A DNA stretch of 56,854 bases, taken from contig JAMPGE010000007.1 in the NCBI GenBank assembly GCA_023664085.1, positions 1-56,854 on the forward strand. Reading direction: 5' to 3'. Each line of letters begins with the position of its first letter. Within the stretch, counting starts at the first letter, position 1. Below are positions 25,204-33,610 of the stretch, piece after piece. Under the pieces are notes generated by a model that saw nothing but the letters and a program-made list of their open reading frames with translations, had not been told where the DNA came from and ran no database searches. Source of the DNA: Muribaculum sp. (lineage in GTDB: Bacteria > Bacteroidota > Bacteroidia > Bacteroidales > Muribaculaceae). The position numbers and the translations under genes are program-made.

Positions 25204-26079
25204 ATGAGACCTTCTGAGTTCATTCATCCCGAAGACGCGGCCGCCTTGCGACAATTGGAGAGCATCCCCGGATTCCCAACTCTCGTAAAGAAGTTTTATG
25301 CGTTGGGCTATGAAAAGCTTTTATACGGTACCAACATGGCTTCCAATATCCGGCTCTCCGAAAACCAGCTGCCGGAACTCTATCGCCGTCTGCCTCCAAT
25401 TTGCCGCAAACTCGGCATCGACGAGCCGGAATTCTATCTGAAAATGAATCCCGTTCCCAACGCCTATACTTTCGGCGACACCAAAATATTCATTTCCGTC
25501 ACCTCCGGATTGGTCGAAATGATGAACGATGACGAACTCGATGCCGTCCTCGCCCATGAATGCGGACACATCCTTTGCCGACACGTGCTTTATCACAATA
25601 TGGCCAACATGCTCATCAGCGGGGCGGAAGCGTTCGGACTTTTGGGTATGCTCTCGGCTCCAATCAAGTTTGCACTACTCTATTGGGAGAGGAAAAGTGA
25701 ACTCTCGTGCGACAGGGCCGGAGCGATAATAACCACCCCCGAAACTGTGGCCCGGGTAATGGTGCGCTTGGCCGGGGGCCCCAAATCCATCACAAAAGAC
25801 GTAAACATCAAAGAATGGGCAAAACAGGCGGACCAATACGAGGCCATCCGCAACGACGGGGCGTGGAATAAAGCACTCCAGACCTACGCCATAATGAGCA
25901 ACGACCATCCATTCTCAGCCGTCAGAGTGCGAGAAGTCCTCAAATGGGGACAGTCGCCACAATACCACAACATAAAGCAAGGGCTCTCAACCCTCGCTGA
26001 AAACTCCTGCCCGCAATGCGCCCAAGCCGTAGACCCCTCATGGAAATTCTGCCAACACTGCGGTTTCAAACTCAAATAA
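25204..26079 (+). CDS. M48 family zinc peptidase with C-terminal zinc ribbon
   Basis: The 291-residue protein has HECGH (118-122) with the third ligand likely Glu166 in ERKSELSCDRAGA, the M48 (HtpX/Ste24-type) arrangement. The region before it (MNPVPNAYTFGDTKIFISVTSGL) also fits the family. Only weak hydrophobic stretches are present (about 133-160), and there is no clear HtpX membrane pair. The C terminus is a zinc ribbon with Cys269, 272, 283 and 286 (CPQC, CQHCG), a common protein- or nucleic-acid-binding add-on. It ends the island operon and may be a cytosolic effector or processing protease. Confidence 0.9.
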   Translation: MRPSEFIHPEDAAALRQLESIPGFPTLVKKFYALGYEKLLYGTNMASNIRLSENQLPELYRRLPPICRKLGIDEPEFYLKMNPVPNAYTFGDTKIFISVTSGLVEMMNDDELDAVLAHECGHILCRHVLYHNMANMLISGAEAFGLLGMLSAPIKFALLYWERKSELSCDRAGAIITTPETVARVMVRLAGGPKSITKDVNIKEWAKQADQYEAIRNDGAWNKALQTYAIMSNDHPFSAVRVREVLKWGQSPQYHNIKQGLSTLAENSCPQCAQAVDPSWKFCQHCGFKLK

Positions 26080-26351
26080 CAACTTACGTTTCGAGTGCCT
26101 AAAACGTGTTGTGGTTTATAAGTTTATAGGTTAATGAGTTTAATTGTTTCAAGACCATATTCGATTTGAATTAAAGAATTAGAGGAACCCAAAATTGTCC
26201 CGGTAACCTCCAGTTTGCCATTTCAGTCTGCTCCGTTTTTTCTACCATGATCGAGTTATTGCATTTTTTGCAACTGTTCAAAATAAATAGGGTGGCAGAG
26301 AAATTAAACGAAAAATCTCTTTCTTATACCTTAATTAAATGATATGGATAG

Positions 26352-26546
26352 GAGTCTCGTAAAACATTTTGTGCTGATTGGCAACGACGTTTTTTGTCGC
26401 AGGGAAGCTATTGTCCGGGCTATGTAAAAGGCGATACAATTATTCATCCCGGCACCGGCGGCATCGGCTTTTCCTTCGATGAACGCAACAATCTGAGAGT
26501 AGGTATTGATTTCTCTATTCCGGAATGGAACGTGAACAATTCCTAA
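26352..26546 (+). pseudogene. Possible remnant of an outer-membrane barrel gene (C-terminal end)
   Basis: A frame without a start codon is open for ~64 codons and ends at TAA 26544. Its last part (SYCPGYVKGDTIIHPGTGG, then IGFSFDERNNLRVGIDFSI) has the alternating pattern and GIGF/RNNLRVG-D ending seen in the last strands of BamA/surface-antigen-type barrels. No ATG or upstream strands remain. It could also be chance. Confidence 0.35.
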
Positions 26547-26586
26547 ACCGCAATTTGCTCGCAGTGGAGGGAGACTGCTTAATAGT

Positions 26587-26633
26587 AAAAACGGTTCCTT
26601 ACCGGTGTATCACCGCAGTATGGAACCGTTTTT
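26587..26633. terminator. Strong bidirectional terminator
   Basis: AAAAACGGTTCC (26587-26598) pairs with GGAACCGTTTTT (26622-26633), with an inner stem CGGTG-TAT-CACCG (26603-26615). The A and T flanks give U-runs in both directions. It separates the + strand island from the convergent dehydrogenase. Confidence 0.9.
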
Positions 26634-26655
26634 TATTGAAAAAGAAAATAATTTT

Positions 26656-27606
26656 TTAGTTTACCACATTGACAGGAGCGCCGGATATATAAGCTCTGAC
26701 GTTGGATACAGCAATGACCATCAGGCGGATACGTGCTTCTTTCGTGGCCCAGCTGATATGGGGTGTCACCACACAATGCGGTGCATCTATAAGCGGATTG
26801 TTTTTTTCAGGAGGCTCATGGGTAAGGACATCGAGACCGGCTCCCGCAATTTTTCCTTCCTTGAGTGCCTCGGCAAGTGCCTGCTCGTCTACCAACGGTC
26901 CTCTGCCGGTATTGATCAGTATGGCTTCCTTTTTCATTAAGGATATGCGGCGAGCGTCGGCAAGATGATACGTATCATCTGTGAGCGGGCAATGCAATGA
27001 GATCACGTCGCATTCCGCAAACAGTTCATCGGTATCCATCTTTACTACCTCCGGCAATTCGTCGGCGGGTTTACGGCTGCTTACGCATACATGCATTCCG
27101 AAAGCTGAGGCGATACGCGCTACGGATCTTCCGATATTACCGTATCCCACGATGCCGAACTTCTTGTCGGAAAGTTCGCTGAGATTGGTATCAGTATAGG
27201 AAAAGTCGGCGCAACGGCTCCATTCTCCTTCATGAAATTCCCTGGAATAATGCTCCGCATGATTGGTGAGTGCAAGCAACAGAGCGAATACGTTTTGAGC
27301 AACCGACATGGTGGAATAGGCCGGAATATTGGTCACTGTGATTCCAAGACGGCGTGCAGTGTCAGTATTGACTACGTTGTAGCCCGTGGCAAGTACGCCA
27401 ACATACTTCAGTGCCGGAAGAAGCCGAAGAGTGGATGCATCGAGCACAGTCTTGTTGGTCAGCACTATCTCTGCATCTCGTGCCCGGTCCACCACTTGAT
27501 CCGGTGCCGTGCGGTCGTAGACCGTAAGATCTCTGAGAGAGGCCAGTTCGTCCCATTTCAGATCTCCCGGATTCAGGGTAAGTCCGTCTAATACTACTAT
27601 TTTCAT
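26656..27606 (-). CDS. D-2-hydroxyacid dehydrogenase (NAD-dependent)
   Basis: I start at MKIVVLDG (27606), giving 316 residues. The frame stays open upstream to 27705, but that stretch runs through the hairpin at 27682-27714. The protein has the NAD-binding motif GIVGYGNIGRSVARIA, the catalytic Arg in NTGRGPLVDE, Glu in HEPPEKN and His in TPHISWAT. The type is close to glycerate/hydroxypyruvate reductases, but the substrate is not fixed by sequence. It follows dsbD on the same strand after the hairpin and ends at the terminator at 26587-26633. Confidence 0.9.
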   Translation of the reverse strand: MKIVVLDGLTLNPGDLKWDELASLRDLTVYDRTAPDQVVDRARDAEIVLTNKTVLDASTLRLLPALKYVGVLATGYNVVNTDTARRLGITVTNIPAYSTMSVAQNVFALLLALTNHAEHYSREFHEGEWSRCADFSYTDTNLSELSDKKFGIVGYGNIGRSVARIASAFGMHVCVSSRKPADELPEVVKMDTDELFAECDVISLHCPLTDDTYHLADARRISLMKKEAILINTGRGPLVDEQALAEALKEGKIAGAGLDVLTHEPPEKNNPLIDAPHCVVTPHISWATKEARIRLMVIAVSNVRAYISGAPVNVVN

Positions 27607-27681
27607 ACTTTTTAAATATTGCTGGGGATTTACTGTTTCAGTGATTGAAGAGGGAGAGGGGAAACAGCAGTCAGTTTGCAA

Positions 27682-27714
27682 GAAGCCCGCCGTCTTTTCA
27701 GACAAGCGGGCTTC
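27682..27714 (-). terminator. Hairpin downstream of dsbD
   Basis: GAAGCCCGC (27682-27690) pairs with GCGGGCTTC (27706-27714), with an inner GTC/GAC extension. It lies 17 bp beyond the dsbD stop. No strong U-run follows on the - strand, so read-through into the dehydrogenase is possible. Confidence 0.65.
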
Positions 27715-27731
27715 CCTATCATGATTGAGAA

Positions 27732-29735
27732 TTATTTATTACGATCTTCATAATTCTTCTTTCCGGTGTCGAGGAATCTCTTGTAGCCGGGCACGTCTTC
27801 TTTGTATACAAACTCATGGTTGAGTGGTTTGCCCTCATTATCTACGATTACATGGAAAGGCTGGGCGTTGGCACCGAACTTCGAACGCTGCAGATAGCTC
27901 CATTTGTCACCGTATGTGCGGAGAGTACGTTCAGTGCCGTCTTTTTCCACTACTGTGATAGGCTGAGGAAGTTCCTTCTTCTCATCTACCATAAGGGTAA
28001 TAAGCACAAAGTCATTATCGATCTTTGACTTCACTTCGGGATCGGTCCAAACGGCGGCTTCCATCTTACGGCAGTTTACGCAACCGTAGCCGGAGAAGTC
28101 AAGAAGCACGGGTTTGTTGAGTTTCTGAGCGAGGGCCATACCTTCATCATAATCGTCTACCTGAGCATGAACATCACCTTCGAAAAGAGAGAAGTCCTGA
28201 GTATAGGTAGGAGGCGCGAAGGCAGAAATGCTCTTGAGCGGAGCGCCCCATAGGCCGGGAAGCATATAGATGGAGAATGCGAAGGAGATGCAGGCGAGCA
28301 TGAAACGGGTGACGCCGGTCTTCTCATATTCGTCATCGTGGGGGAATCGGATCCAACCGATGAGGTAAGCACCCAAGAGGGCGAAGATAACGATCCAGAG
28401 GGATACGAATACTTCACGGTCAAGGATTCTCCAGCCGTAGGCAAGGTCGGCCACTGAGAGGAACTTGAGGGCAAGGGCGAGCTCCAGGAAACCGAGCACT
28501 ACCTTTACGGTATTCATCCAGCCACCGCTCTTGGGCATTGATTTGAGCATGGTGGGGAACATGGCAAACACTGTGAAGGGGAGAGCCAAAGCCAGTGCGA
28601 AGCCAAACATTCCGATTGCAGGAGAGATGAAGTTGGAGGTGGCGGCGGCCTCTACAAGCAGTGTACCGATGATAGGACCGGTGCAGGAGAATGATACCAG
28701 CACGAGAGTGAAGGCCATGAAGAATATTGACAGCAGACCTGTGGTGGAGTCTACCTTTGAGTCCATCTTATTGGTCCATGAAGCGGGGAGTGTAAGTTCA
28801 AAACCACCCATAAAGCTGATGGCAAACACTACCAACAGCAGGAAGAAAATGATGTTGAAAAGTGCGCTCGTGGCCAAGTCATTAAGGGCGGATGCACCGA
28901 AAATGGCAGTCACGGCAAGTCCGAGCAATACGTAGATCACGATGATGCTGCCGCCGTAGGTGGCTGCGGCACGGATAGATTTGGCACGGCTCTTGTTCTG
29001 CTTCAGGAAGAACGACACTGTCATCGGAATCATAGGCCATACGCAGGGGGTAACCAGCGCTACCAGACCACCGATAAAGCCGGCGATGAATATATACCAA
29101 AGGCTGCGGCTCTGCTGCTCCGGATTATCCTGGAAGGCCTTGAGTTCGGATTCTACGTTTTCCCAGTAGGATCCCGATGCCACCTGAGTCTTGGCATCCT
29201 CCGGTAGGAGAGTGGCCTGCTCCTGAATGGAGTCGGTGGTGGCAGCTATCTCTTCTGCCTTGTCATCTTCGGCAACTTCAGCTGTAGCGGCTGGAAACTT
29301 GCCGGTGACTTTCTTTACGAAATCAAGCTGAGTACAACCGGTGTCGTTGCAGGCCTGACCTTTCACTTCAACGTTTACCGTCCATTCTTTGGCTTTTGCC
29401 TTGAGTTTCTGGGTAAACACTACCTGACCTGTGTAGAAATACTGGTCTACCTCAAAAGTATCGTCAAACTCTTTGGTGTATTTCTTATTGGCCTGAGGTT
29501 TGCCAACCAGATCGGCACCCTTGGCGGAAATATTGAATACCAAAGGATTTGAACCTCCCGCGGGGTTGTTGACAGCATACATATGGTAGCCGGCACCCAC
29601 ATTTGCTATAATCTGTACTGACGGATTCTCAGTACCGTCGCCCACAACCTTGTAACTCCAGTTTACTGCCGGAGCCTGCGCCATGGCACATATTGCGCAT
29701 ATGATAAGCGACAGAGTGGCAAATAGTTTTTTCAT
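27732..29735 (-). CDS. dsbD: Thiol:disulfide interchange protein DsbD
   Basis: The 667-residue inner-membrane reductant carrier moves electrons from cytosolic thioredoxin to the periplasm. It has a signal peptide (about 1-19) and an N-terminal alpha domain with the pair GQACNDTGCTQ. An eight-helix CcdA-like core (about 215-490) carries TPCVWPMIP and FSCTGPIIG, the membrane cysteines. A C-terminal thioredoxin domain has GYGCVNCRKM. All three redox pairs are intact. It is last in the same-strand run TlpA, DUF6029, Omp28, DsbD, so it may power the two CxxC proteins upstream. Confidence 0.96.
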   Translation of the reverse strand: MKKLFATLSLIICAICAMAQAPAVNWSYKVVGDGTENPSVQIIANVGAGYHMYAVNNPAGGSNPLVFNISAKGADLVGKPQANKKYTKEFDDTFEVDQYFYTGQVVFTQKLKAKAKEWTVNVEVKGQACNDTGCTQLDFVKKVTGKFPAATAEVAEDDKAEEIAATTDSIQEQATLLPEDAKTQVASGSYWENVESELKAFQDNPEQQSRSLWYIFIAGFIGGLVALVTPCVWPMIPMTVSFFLKQNKSRAKSIRAAATYGGSIIVIYVLLGLAVTAIFGASALNDLATSALFNIIFFLLLVVFAISFMGGFELTLPASWTNKMDSKVDSTTGLLSIFFMAFTLVLVSFSCTGPIIGTLLVEAAATSNFISPAIGMFGFALALALPFTVFAMFPTMLKSMPKSGGWMNTVKVVLGFLELALALKFLSVADLAYGWRILDREVFVSLWIVIFALLGAYLIGWIRFPHDDEYEKTGVTRFMLACISFAFSIYMLPGLWGAPLKSISAFAPPTYTQDFSLFEGDVHAQVDDYDEGMALAQKLNKPVLLDFSGYGCVNCRKMEAAVWTDPEVKSKIDNDFVLITLMVDEKKELPQPITVVEKDGTERTLRTYGDKWSYLQRSKFGANAQPFHVIVDNEGKPLNHEFVYKEDVPGYKRFLDTGKKNYEDRNK

Positions 29736-29834
29736 TATTGTTGTTTAATTGTTCCGATGTAGGTTATTACTTCGGTTTTGGAGATTAATTTGTATTGGAT
29801 TTAGAATTTATTTGTGTTGCGGAAGAGCTCGCGA

Positions 29835-30641
29835 TCAATCAGTGAGATGAGTCTGTGTTGCCTCAAGCACGTGTTTGTTGCCCGTGTTGAAAGCGTAGAC
29901 AACTACATGGCAGTTTTCTGCTAACCAAGCTGCGTTCAATGTATATGTGGCGCTGCCCTTGTAGGATTCCCCGGCTTTGAGATCGCTTCCTATAGACTCA
30001 CCCCAGATACCGTTGGCAGAGGCGCGAAACACGTGATTGTGTACATAGTCAGGGATTATCACATTATTGTCGTTCTGGCTACCCACGATGTTGCTTTCGG
30101 TGATCCATACGAGCACGGAGCAATCGGAAGCATAGTCCGATACGGGCACCACGGTGTAGTCTACCTTCATCTCGCGGGTATCCTTATTGTAGGAGACCTT
30201 AACGTCAATACCGGCTTCAGCATCCTCAGCAATAGCCTTGAGGGCAGGCGCGGACCAGAGACGGGAGTCAGCGATACATTCACCGCCGTCGAAAGAAGCG
30301 GAGGGGAGGGGTTGACTGCCGTAGTATTCATAATACTTGGCGGCGTCTACGCTTTGAAGGTTAAGTCCGTTGAGCGGGCGGCAAAGGGAGTTGCCTCGGG
30401 GCTGCATGCTGACGATGATGAATGAATCATCGGTGGATTCCTGCAGACTGGAGAGCACTCTTGCTCCTGCGGGACAATTCGAACAGTGGAGACCGGAAAA
30501 TTCCGTCACAAGTGTGTGGCGACCCACTTTGGGCTTGTCGAGGGGAAGAACGCGTTCGTCTTCGGAAATGTCATTGCAGGAGGATAAGGCCGCGATGGCA
30601 CAAACGGCCAAAAGACCTTTGAATATTGTGTTGACTTTCAT
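29835..30641 (-). CDS. Omp28-related lipoprotein with thioredoxin-like CxxC
   Basis: The start is ATG 30641 (MKVNTIFKG). Upstream codons belong to the repeat element at 30666-30723. A lipobox ALSSC gives lipidation at Cys22. The N-terminal half is thioredoxin-like with CSNC (53-56) in FSGLHCSNCPAGARVL. The C-terminal half is beta-rich (Omp28 family). 268 residues. It is an outer-membrane or periplasm-facing lipoprotein of Bacteroidota. The CxxC and its place between TlpA and DsbD suggest a redox role, though the family is named only as an outer-membrane protein. Confidence 0.85.
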   Translation of the reverse strand: MKVNTIFKGLLAVCAIAALSSCNDISEDERVLPLDKPKVGRHTLVTEFSGLHCSNCPAGARVLSSLQESTDDSFIIVSMQPRGNSLCRPLNGLNLQSVDAAKYYEYYGSQPLPSASFDGGECIADSRLWSAPALKAIAEDAEAGIDVKVSYNKDTREMKVDYTVVPVSDYASDCSVLVWITESNIVGSQNDNNVIIPDYVHNHVFRASANGIWGESIGSDLKAGESYKGSATYTLNAAWLAENCHVVVYAFNTGNKHVLEATQTHLTD

Positions 30642-30665
30642 ATCAAAATATCTACAATATTTATT

Positions 30666-30723
30666 GAAGTGATTTAAACTTTTTACGAAAACCAAAGAAA
30701 TGTTGAAAAAATTAAATCATTTC
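30666..30723. repeat. Intercistronic inverted-repeat element, short copy
   Basis: Bases 30666-30709 match 5547-5590 at 41 of 44 positions. The copy then ends at once with TTAAATCATTTC (30712-30723), the complement of its GAAGTGATTTAA start with one mismatch. It is thus an internally shortened form of the 192 bp element. Its right tip overlaps the DUF6029 stop codon and its left tip is 24 bp before the Omp28 ATG, the same placement as in aguA-aguB. Confidence 0.8.
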
Positions 30724-32548
30724 AGAATGTGTAATTATAGGTAAGGGAGAAACCTTTGGTGGAAGGCACAGTGCGGCACACACCACCCGAGCAGTCGTAT
30801 CCCTCGCGGGTACGTCCGTAACCGAGAGTGAAACGGTTGGCCTTGTAATTATAAGTAATCATTCCCTTAAAGTAATTTTTCTTTGTAGTGCCGTTATTAT
30901 ACGTGTCGGTGAAGGTAAACATCCAATGGGGAGCCAACGATAGTTCTACAAGCCCGCACATCCAGTCGCCCTGATCCTGCTTGGTAGTCAGATACTGGAG
31001 TTCCCAACGGAGTTGAGTTTTGGATTTGATTTTCCATTGTCCTTCGAGTATGAAGATATTGGCCGTGATCATAGGTTCGGCCTCTTTACGAATATACTCC
31101 ATACTGTATTTCTGGAAGAGATAGAAAAGTGTGAACTGCAGATGCTTATTGAATTTCTTATTGATTTCAAAATTCAAGTCTGCATAGTAAAGCGCGCCTA
31201 TCTTCCAGAAAGCGGACCCGGGTCCGTTGGTACCTCTTACCGGTGTATACTTCCCTGTAGGGGTGTTCCAGTCAAGGCCGGAGATATAACTTGCGGAGAG
31301 ACGCACATTTGTGCCGTATTTTCCACCTAACGGGGTGCCTTTCTTAAAGAGGTATCTCAACTCACCCTGAAAGGCCCATTCTCCGTCATACTGGGTGCCG
31401 TAGGGATACATGGCGGCCAAGGTATAGGTTTGGGTCATCGTAAAGGGAGGCATGAAACCGATGCGTCCGTTATTGAGGATGACGTCATTGACGGTGCGGT
31501 CCGAAAGCCAGCTCATATTTTCACTGCGCTTGCCCTGCAGAAACGCTGAGAATCCCTTCTTGGAGTAAGTCACGGAGAGCATTTCGGCCTGACCGCGTCC
31601 GTAGGTATAATTGTTAACGACGTTGGGGGCATTGTTTTTGGTGGCGTATTCACCAAGAATAGTGAAGTTGTGGAGACGAAGGTTGAAACGTCCGTCGAAT
31701 CCCGCTTCATTATACGGGAAGAAGAGATGACCCATATTGTCGTCGGTGTACACAAGCTGCTGACTCTGGTGCTTACCGGTGTAGGAGGCACCGAGGGTAA
31801 GACCGTAGTTGCTGCCGAAGGCATTGCCAAACGATTCGTCAAGCGCCCATTCTACATCACCGCCCCAGATCCATGCAGGATTGTGATGCCAATAAAAACG
31901 TTGTTTACCAGCCAGACCGGTGATATAAAGACCGTTTACGGGATTCATCTTCAAGCGGGCGCCGCGAAGGGCTCCGTCTATACCAAGAGAGCGGTCCTGA
32001 TAAGAGCGCAGAATAAACCCGGAGCCGAACTGTTCATAGAAATCACCTACGGTAAGCTGATATCCCTTATAATTTCCGGTGGCCCAAAAATAAGGTACGC
32101 CCCAGCCTTCAAAAAGCGGCTGCTTGCTGAAGCCGGGCAACGGCCATTTGGCAAATTCGAAACGGGCACCGATGGCTACATACGGAGCAGACAGTGTGAA
32201 GTCAAAGTAAGTCTGGTTGCGCACAATCTGATCGAAATGCTCATTCTTTATACCCGGATCATATTCGTTGAAATGAAATTCGGATTGAATGGATCCCGAA
32301 GCCCTGACTTGTTTCAACCAGCTCGAGGTCTGTGGATTGTAAACATCACCTCCGGCCATAACTGTCTGACACATATAGGTGCGTCTTGACATGGCTGCGG
32401 TGTCGGTTCCGACTTGTGCAGACAGAGCCATATCGGCCCGCGATGGGGCTTCCGACTCAGCGCCAGTCTCAGACGCTGAGGCTACCGATGGCATCGCTGC
32501 CACCAGCAACGCCAATGGTAAAGAAAACTTAATTCGATTGTCAATCAT
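30722..32548 (-). CDS. DUF6029 family outer-membrane beta-barrel protein
   Basis: The 608-residue protein has a signal peptide (about 1-25). The mature part starts with a polar region. From ~75 it shows alternating aromatic beta-strands (SGSIQSEFHFNEYD, FDFTLSAPYVAIGARFEFA, YQLTVGDFYEQFGSGFILRS) and it ends in a phenylalanine (SLTYNYTF), so it is an outer-membrane barrel of the Bacteroidota DUF6029 family. Role unknown. Its steady neighbours here (TlpA upstream, Omp28 and DsbD downstream) suggest a link to export or folding of redox-active envelope proteins. Confidence 0.85.
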   Translation of the reverse strand: MIDNRIKFSLPLALLVAAMPSVASASETGAESEAPSRADMALSAQVGTDTAAMSRRTYMCQTVMAGGDVYNPQTSSWLKQVRASGSIQSEFHFNEYDPGIKNEHFDQIVRNQTYFDFTLSAPYVAIGARFEFAKWPLPGFSKQPLFEGWGVPYFWATGNYKGYQLTVGDFYEQFGSGFILRSYQDRSLGIDGALRGARLKMNPVNGLYITGLAGKQRFYWHHNPAWIWGGDVEWALDESFGNAFGSNYGLTLGASYTGKHQSQQLVYTDDNMGHLFFPYNEAGFDGRFNLRLHNFTILGEYATKNNAPNVVNNYTYGRGQAEMLSVTYSKKGFSAFLQGKRSENMSWLSDRTVNDVILNNGRIGFMPPFTMTQTYTLAAMYPYGTQYDGEWAFQGELRYLFKKGTPLGGKYGTNVRLSASYISGLDWNTPTGKYTPVRGTNGPGSAFWKIGALYYADLNFEINKKFNKHLQFTLFYLFQKYSMEYIRKEAEPMITANIFILEGQWKIKSKTQLRWELQYLTTKQDQGDWMCGLVELSLAPHWMFTFTDTYNNGTTKKNYFKGMITYNYKANRFTLGYGRTREGYDCSGGVCRTVPSTKGFSLTYNYTF

Positions 32549-32740
32549 GATATTAGATAGAAATAATTTTCATTTATCGCCGGTAGCTAACATACCTGTC
32601 ACAAAAACTCCGACTCCGGACAGCTAATTTCCTTATGGAAATCAACTATCCGGAGAAGTGATTCGATTCTATGAAAAGGTGTACGGCTTCATAGCCCGGC
32701 ACTGTTCATAACGAAGGATTAAAAGGATCGGTCAGATGAT

Positions 32741-33229
32741 TTATTTGCCCATGGCAGCCTTTACGGCTTTGAGCACTTCCTCTTCACCACCGTCAGTGTA
32801 GCCCTGATGGCTCCATACGATGTTGCCGTTGCCGTCAATTACGAATGCGTGAGGAATATCATTCACGCCCATCTGACGCTTGAACTCGCTGTTGGGATCA
32901 AGGAGCACTTGATATTCCCATCCTTTGCCTTCAACGAAGGGTTTTACTTTCTGGGCATTCTGACCTTCGTCAATACTTACGGCTATTACGCGTACGCCAG
33001 TCTCGTCCTGCCAATCTTCGTAGACTTCATTGATTGCTTTCAGTTCTCGGTTGCAAGGTTTACACCAGGTGGCAAAAAAGCTTATCACCATGGGCTTGCC
33101 GTCATTGCTGAGTGTGGCGGTATCTACAGACTTGCCTTCGATATCTTTAAGAGTGACGGAAGGAAGAGCTGCTGATGCTGCCAGTGCACTTAAGGCCACG
33201 GCCATTGTAACGAACAGTTTCTTGAACAT
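32741..33229 (-). CDS. TlpA/ResA-like periplasmic thioredoxin
   Basis: The start is ATG 33229 (MFKKLFVTMA), giving 162 residues with a signal peptide (about 1-20). The thioredoxin fold has FFATWCKPCN with Cys56 and Cys59, followed by the cis-Pro loop VNDIPHAFVID. It likely reduces periplasmic disulfides, with DsbD (same operon) as the electron donor. A longer frame to 33289 exists, but its N-terminal 20 residues do not fit a signal peptide. The 192 bp gap to DUF6029 contains a paired structure (CTCCGG and CCGGAG, ATTTCC and GGAAAT, about 32607-32655). Confidence 0.92.
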   Translation of the reverse strand: MFKKLFVTMAVALSALAASAALPSVTLKDIEGKSVDTATLSNDGKPMVISFFATWCKPCNRELKAINEVYEDWQDETGVRVIAVSIDEGQNAQKVKPFVEGKGWEYQVLLDPNSEFKRQMGVNDIPHAFVIDGNGNIVWSHQGYTDGGEEEVLKAVKAAMGK

Positions 33230-33610
33230 TTCTATGATGCTTAAAGTTATTATTTTATTGCTTAATCGATTACCAAGAATTGATATCATTCGCTCGCATG
33301 TAGAAAAATATATTCTTCGTAAATTTGCGCTAAGTTACAAAAAATTTTCTTTAAGATTCACATTCCGGCGTAATTTTTTTTGTAGGAATGGAATGTTTTT
33401 AATCTTTCAAAGAAAAATTTGGTTATTTTATCCAAATTAGGTATCTTTGCAACATAACTCCGTTTGCTCTTTTTGACGCTTAAGGCGCACTGGAGTTTAA
33501 CGGACCGCGGATTTTTTCTTCCAAGATTTCCGCAACCCAACAATAATAACCAATCATCTAATAAATTACCCTTCTCACAGGAGAATCATCGGTAATTGAT
33601 CTAATAATTC
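33230..33610. other. Divergent intergenic region with two + strand promoters
   Basis: These 381 bp contain no gene. A perfect -7 box TAAATTTG (33320-33327) and the full promoter TTTG-N20-TATCTTTG (33418-33449) both point to iorA, leaving a ~155-base leader. I did not find a good - strand box for the TlpA gene. No riboswitch I know is evident in the leader. Confidence 0.55.
33418..33449 (+). promoter_or_regulatory. Consensus promoter of the iorAB operon
   Basis: TTTG (33418-33421), exactly 20 bp, then TATCTTTG (33442-33449). This is a textbook primary-sigma promoter of Bacteroidota. Confidence 0.8.

Larger units (their letters stand above)
26080..26655. other. Gene-poor, decayed region at the island edge
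   Basis: These 576 bp hold no intact gene. In order there are TTTA-spaced units (26113-26150), AT-rich sequence with broken frames on both strands to 26340, a coding remnant (26352-26546) and a strong bidirectional terminator (26587-26633). I see no terminal repeats or transposase signature that would name a mobile element. Confidence 0.6.

Noticed and set aside
26205..26325. Possible transposase remnant on the - strand
   Set aside because: A short frame (including MVEKTEQTEMANWRLPGQFW) is open, but I cannot match it to a known insertion sequence and no terminal repeats are seen.
17866..26655. Island as prophage or integrative element
   Set aside because: No integrase, relaxase, capsid or terminase gene, no tRNA target and no flanking direct repeat are visible; it is better called a genomic island of unknown mobility.
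27607..27705. N-terminal extension of the 2-hydroxyacid dehydrogenase
   Set aside because: It runs across the dsbD hairpin, has no family similarity, and MKIVVLDG is the normal start.
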